Source of the DNA: Dehalococcoidia bacterium
GTDB taxonomy: Bacteria > Chloroflexota > Dehalococcoidia > JACVQG01 > JAHKAY01
Reading direction: 5' to 3'
Length of the DNA: 7,327 bases
Assembly (NCBI GenBank): GCA_030744635.1
Contig: JASLQE010000386.1
Location: 1-7,327 of the forward strand
Shown here in pieces: positions 5,353 through 7,327 of this stretch. The notes beneath the pieces were generated by a model. That model was given only the letters and a program-made list of their open reading frames with translations. It searched no databases and was not told the origin of the DNA. Within the stretch, counting starts at the first letter, position 1. The number at the start of each line of letters is the position of its first letter. Position numbers and translations under genes: made by a program.

Positions 5353-5802
5353 TCAGTCTCCGGAGAGGAGCTGTGTAACTACCTCGTTGATGAGGCGGCC
5401 ATCCGCGCGGCCCTTGAGCTCGCCGACGACGCGGGGCATCACTTTCCCCTTATCTTTCGGCCCCTGGGCGCCCACCTCAGCCACCACCCGGCGGGCGAAC
5501 TCCATCACCTCATCCCGGCTCAGGGCCTGGGGCAGGTAGTCCTGAAGGAGCTTGAGCTCGGCATCTTCCTGAGTCACCAGGTCCGGCCGGTTACCCTTCT
5601 TATAGGCCTCTATGCTCTCCTGCCGCTGCTGGGCCTCCTTGGACAGCATGCCCAGGACATCGGCATCAGTGAGGGGCTGGTCCTTTCCAATCTGGGCATA
5701 CCCCACACGGGACAGGACAGACCTAAGCACACCTAACCGCAGCTTGTCCCTGCTGCGCATGGCGTCCTTGAGGTCATCCCTCAGTTTTTGCTCTATATTC
5801 AA
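5353..5802 (-). CDS. yqeY: GatB/YqeY domain protein
   Basis: This is a 149-residue stand-alone YqeY protein, related to the tail domain of GatB, the tRNA-dependent amidotransferase subunit. It is helical, cytoplasmic, and its exact role is not settled. Hallmarks are the opening amphipathic helix (MNIEQKLRDDLKDAMRSRDK), LRLGVLRSVLSRV (21-33), the YLPQALS segment (89-95), and GKVMPRVVGELKGRADGRLI (119-138), which matches the conserved GKxM...KGRADG tail. It starts at TTG (5802-5800), 14 bases after the rpsU stop; no ATG or GTG fits better, and the ribosome binding site is weak. Following rpsU is a well-known arrangement, which supports both calls. Full length, with no damage seen. Confidence 0.95.
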   Translation of the reverse strand: MNIEQKLRDDLKDAMRSRDKLRLGVLRSVLSRVGYAQIGKDQPLTDADVLGMLSKEAQQRQESIEAYKKGNRPDLVTQEDAELKLLQDYLPQALSRDEVMEFARRVVAEVGAQGPKDKGKVMPRVVGELKGRADGRLINEVVTQLLSGD

Positions 5803-5816
5803 ATCTGTGAGCCGCC

Positions 5817-6011
5817 CTATGTATGGAGAAGGGTGGTCTTGTAGCTTTTGCGCCTCTTGGCGGCAGCCTTCTTCTTGCGTTTTGTGCTGGGCTTTTCAAA
5901 GTATTCCCGGCGCTTTATCTCGGACAGCAGACCATCGGCCTGTACTCTTTTATTGAAACGCTTTAATAAGCTCTCGAAGCTTTCGGTATCGTCAGCGATA
6001 ACCTGAGTCAC
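5817..6011 (-). CDS. rpsU: Small ribosomal subunit protein bS21
   Basis: A 64-residue basic protein of the 30S subunit that takes part in initiation near the mRNA/anti-Shine-Dalgarno region. FESLLKRFNKRVQADGLLSE (12-31) followed by IKRREYFEKPSTKRKKK (32-48) is the classical bS21 pattern, and the Lys/Arg-rich tail fits. The start is GTG (6011-6009). An overlapping ATG at 6013 would run straight into TGA. The site AAAGGAGGG (6026-6018), 6 bases upstream, is the best ribosome binding site in the cluster. With the promoter at 6053-6082 the untranslated leader would be only about 35 bases, leaving no room for a riboswitch. It is the first gene of the cluster that continues into yqeY and purQ. Confidence 0.96.
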   Translation of the reverse strand: MTQVIADDTESFESLLKRFNKRVQADGLLSEIKRREYFEKPSTKRKKKAAAKRRKSYKTTLLHT

Positions 6012-6052
6012 ATTTATCCCTCCTTTCTATATTGGCGATACTCCTGACTCCT

Positions 6053-6082
6053 ATTGTAGGGGGCCATCTGTGCCAGTGTCAA
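6053..6082 (-). promoter_or_regulatory. Predicted sigma70 promoter of the rpsU-yqeY-purQ cluster
   Basis: On the minus strand a perfect -35 hexamer TTGACA (6082-6077) and a -10 hexamer TACAAT (6058-6053, 5 of 6 matches to consensus) are separated by 18 bases. Transcription would start near 6046, about 35 bases before the rpsU GTG. It lies in the 95-base gap after the nitronate-monooxygenase-like gene and is the best promoter match I see in the gaps between genes. No operator or purine-type riboswitch fold is visible. Confidence 0.8.
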
Positions 6083-6106
6083 TTTCTGTAATATCGGAGG
6101 CCTCCA

Positions 6107-7234
6107 TCAGGCTGAGCGCACTATCTCCCGCTCCTGGCGACGGTATACCTCCAGCGCCCCGGACACCATCTCGTCCACTATCCGGCGGGCGGGCTTTACC
6201 TCACGAAGCATGCCCGCCGCCTGGCCGCAGGGATTGTTGATAAGCTCCGCCTTTTCGGCGGCCTCCGCCGCCGCCACGAAGTCATCCATGAGCACCCACT
6301 GCAGGGGCATGGGCAGCGGCTCCACCCCGGAGGCCCCCCAGTCCGCAATCACCGGGTTGCGGTAGTCCCGTGCCGTCTTGCCGGTGTAGCACCGGGTGAC
6401 GATGAAGTCCTCGGAGGCCCCGGCCATAATCTGCTCCCGGTGGGCCTGCCACAGCCCGTTCTCCGCGGCCAGCAGAAAAGCGGTGCCACACCACACCCCC
6501 ACCGCCCCCAGGGCCAGGGAGGCCGCCAGCCCCCGGCCATCGGCTATGCCGCCAGCTGCCACCACCGGCGTGGGAGAGACCGCATCCACCACCTGGGGTA
6601 TAAGGGGCAGAGTGGCCACGGTGCCGGTATGGCCCCCGGCCTCGTAGCCCTGGGCCACGATTATGTCAACGCCAGCCTCTTGCTGGCGCAGGGCGTTGCG
6701 CAGGCTGCCCGCCAGCCCGATGACCTTTATCCCCTGGGCATGGGCCAGGGAGACGGCCCAGCCGGCATCCCCCAGGGCCACCGCCAGCACCGGCACCTTC
6801 TCCTCCACGACCACCTCCACCTGCCGCCTCATCAGCGGCGGTGACAGCTCCGCCAGGCCTTTTTCTTCCACGGGCGGCAGCCCGTACTTCTGCATCAGCT
6901 CCCTGGCGATGGCTGCCTGGCGGGGGTGCTCCCGCTGCAGCCTATCCCGCACCTGTTGCCGCTCTTCGGCGACCTCGGACAGGCTGGCGGGGAGCAGCAG
7001 GTCCACACCAAAGGGTTTTGAGGTAAGCTTTCTCACCTCCTGGATACGGCGGCGGAGCTCCTCAGGCTCCAGGCCCAGCCCCGCCATCACCCCCAACCCA
7101 CCGGCGTTGGATACCGCGGCCACCAGTGGGGGCGGGGTGGCCCGGCCATCCTTCACCCACATCCCGGCCAGCATAATGGGGTACTCTATCCCCAGCAGGT
7201 CACATAGGCTGGTGCGCAGCACATTCCTCCGCAT
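6107..7234 (-). CDS. Nitronate monooxygenase / 2-nitropropane dioxygenase-like flavoprotein
   Basis: Predicted FMN-dependent TIM-barrel enzyme of the nitronate monooxygenase family, which oxidises alkyl nitronates to carbonyl compounds and nitrite; some relatives are enoyl-ACP reductases (FabK) or act on other substrates. It has 375 residues from the ATG at 7234, with AGGAGGG (7247-7241) 6 bases upstream. The frame stays open to the window edge, but that start has the ribosome binding site and gives the family's opening, DLLGIEYPIMLAGMW (12-26). Other marks are VSNAGGLGVM (41-50), AQGYEAGGHTG (194-204) with the likely catalytic His202, and the FMN phosphate-binding segment VVAAGGIADGRGLAASLALG (224-243). 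Residues about 85-145 form a charged, helical insert between barrel strands. It has no clear functional link with the purine genes and precedes the rpsU promoter. The bases 7235-7327 show no convincing promoter. Confidence 0.9.
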   Translation of the reverse strand: MRRNVLRTSLCDLLGIEYPIMLAGMWVKDGRATPPPLVAAVSNAGGLGVMAGLGLEPEELRRRIQEVRKLTSKPFGVDLLLPASLSEVAEERQQVRDRLQREHPRQAAIARELMQKYGLPPVEEKGLAELSPPLMRRQVEVVVEEKVPVLAVALGDAGWAVSLAHAQGIKVIGLAGSLRNALRQQEAGVDIIVAQGYEAGGHTGTVATLPLIPQVVDAVSPTPVVAAGGIADGRGLAASLALGAVGVWCGTAFLLAAENGLWQAHREQIMAGASEDFIVTRCYTGKTARDYRNPVIADWGASGVEPLPMPLQWVLMDDFVAAAEAAEKAELINNPCGQAAGMLREVKPARRIVDEMVSGALEVYRRQEREIVRSA

Positions 7235-7327
7235 GGTGAACCCTCCTGGCCTCAGGTCGTCCGCCAAGCGCCTTCTTTCCCACACTCCGCTCCAAGGTTT
7301 TACCGGGGGGGTTGGGGAATAGCCCAT

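Noticed and set aside
6012..6052. Riboswitch or ribosomal-protein leader structure upstream of rpsU
   Set aside because: The predicted leader is only about 35 bases and shows no stable pairing.
6096..6105. Perfect 10-base palindrome GGAGGCCTCC after the nitronate-monooxygenase-like gene
   Set aside because: It has no loop, no T-run and no partner repeat, so it is neither a convincing terminator nor an operator.

Overview
The window looks like a bacterial chromosome segment of fairly high GC. Its content and protein style (compact single-chain PurL, rpsU followed by a GatB/YqeY gene, a long nitronate-monooxygenase-like enzyme) suggest a Chloroflexota (Dehalococcoidia-like) genome. That taxonomic guess is an inference from resemblance and was not tested. 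Almost all real genes are on the minus strand. The main exception is a lower-GC accessory patch at the left edge.

Left edge (1-704): the first 22 codons of an IS3-family OrfA transposase run off the window on the minus strand, followed by the presumed IS end. Next, on the plus strand, come a reading-frame remnant with no start of its own (about 129-315) and an unrecognised 125-residue ORF (327-704). Sampled 60-base lines of the 125-residue ORF are about 43-50% GC, against about 68-72% in purL. This ORF converges on purL and the two stop codons overlap, so there is no room for a terminator between them.

Main cluster (about 6082 down to 701, minus strand): a near-consensus sigma70 promoter at 6053-6082 drives rpsU (bS21), then yqeY, then purQ. 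After purQ comes a palindrome-rich element, a GNAT acetyltransferase of lower GC, a second hairpin element, two half-size EamA/DMT membrane proteins that overlap by ATGA, and purL. PurQ (glutaminase) and PurL (synthetase) are two subunits of FGAM synthase, step 4 of de novo purine synthesis. The third subunit, PurS, is not in the window. Spacing is tight from rpsU to purQ and from the EamA pair to purL. The GNAT gene interrupts the series and has palindromic DNA on both sides.

Right edge (6107-7327): a complete nitronate monooxygenase/2-nitropropane dioxygenase-like flavoprotein gene, with a good ribosome binding site, lies upstream of the rpsU promoter on the same strand.

The most interesting feature is a cassette of three short inverted repeats (1577-1632) inside purL. 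It is read in frame and adds about 20 Ser/Thr/Pro/Arg-rich residues at a point where typical PurL proteins have none. It resembles REP-like repeats and looks like a palindromic element tolerated inside an essential-type coding sequence. A second hairpin cassette lies between purQ and the GNAT gene.
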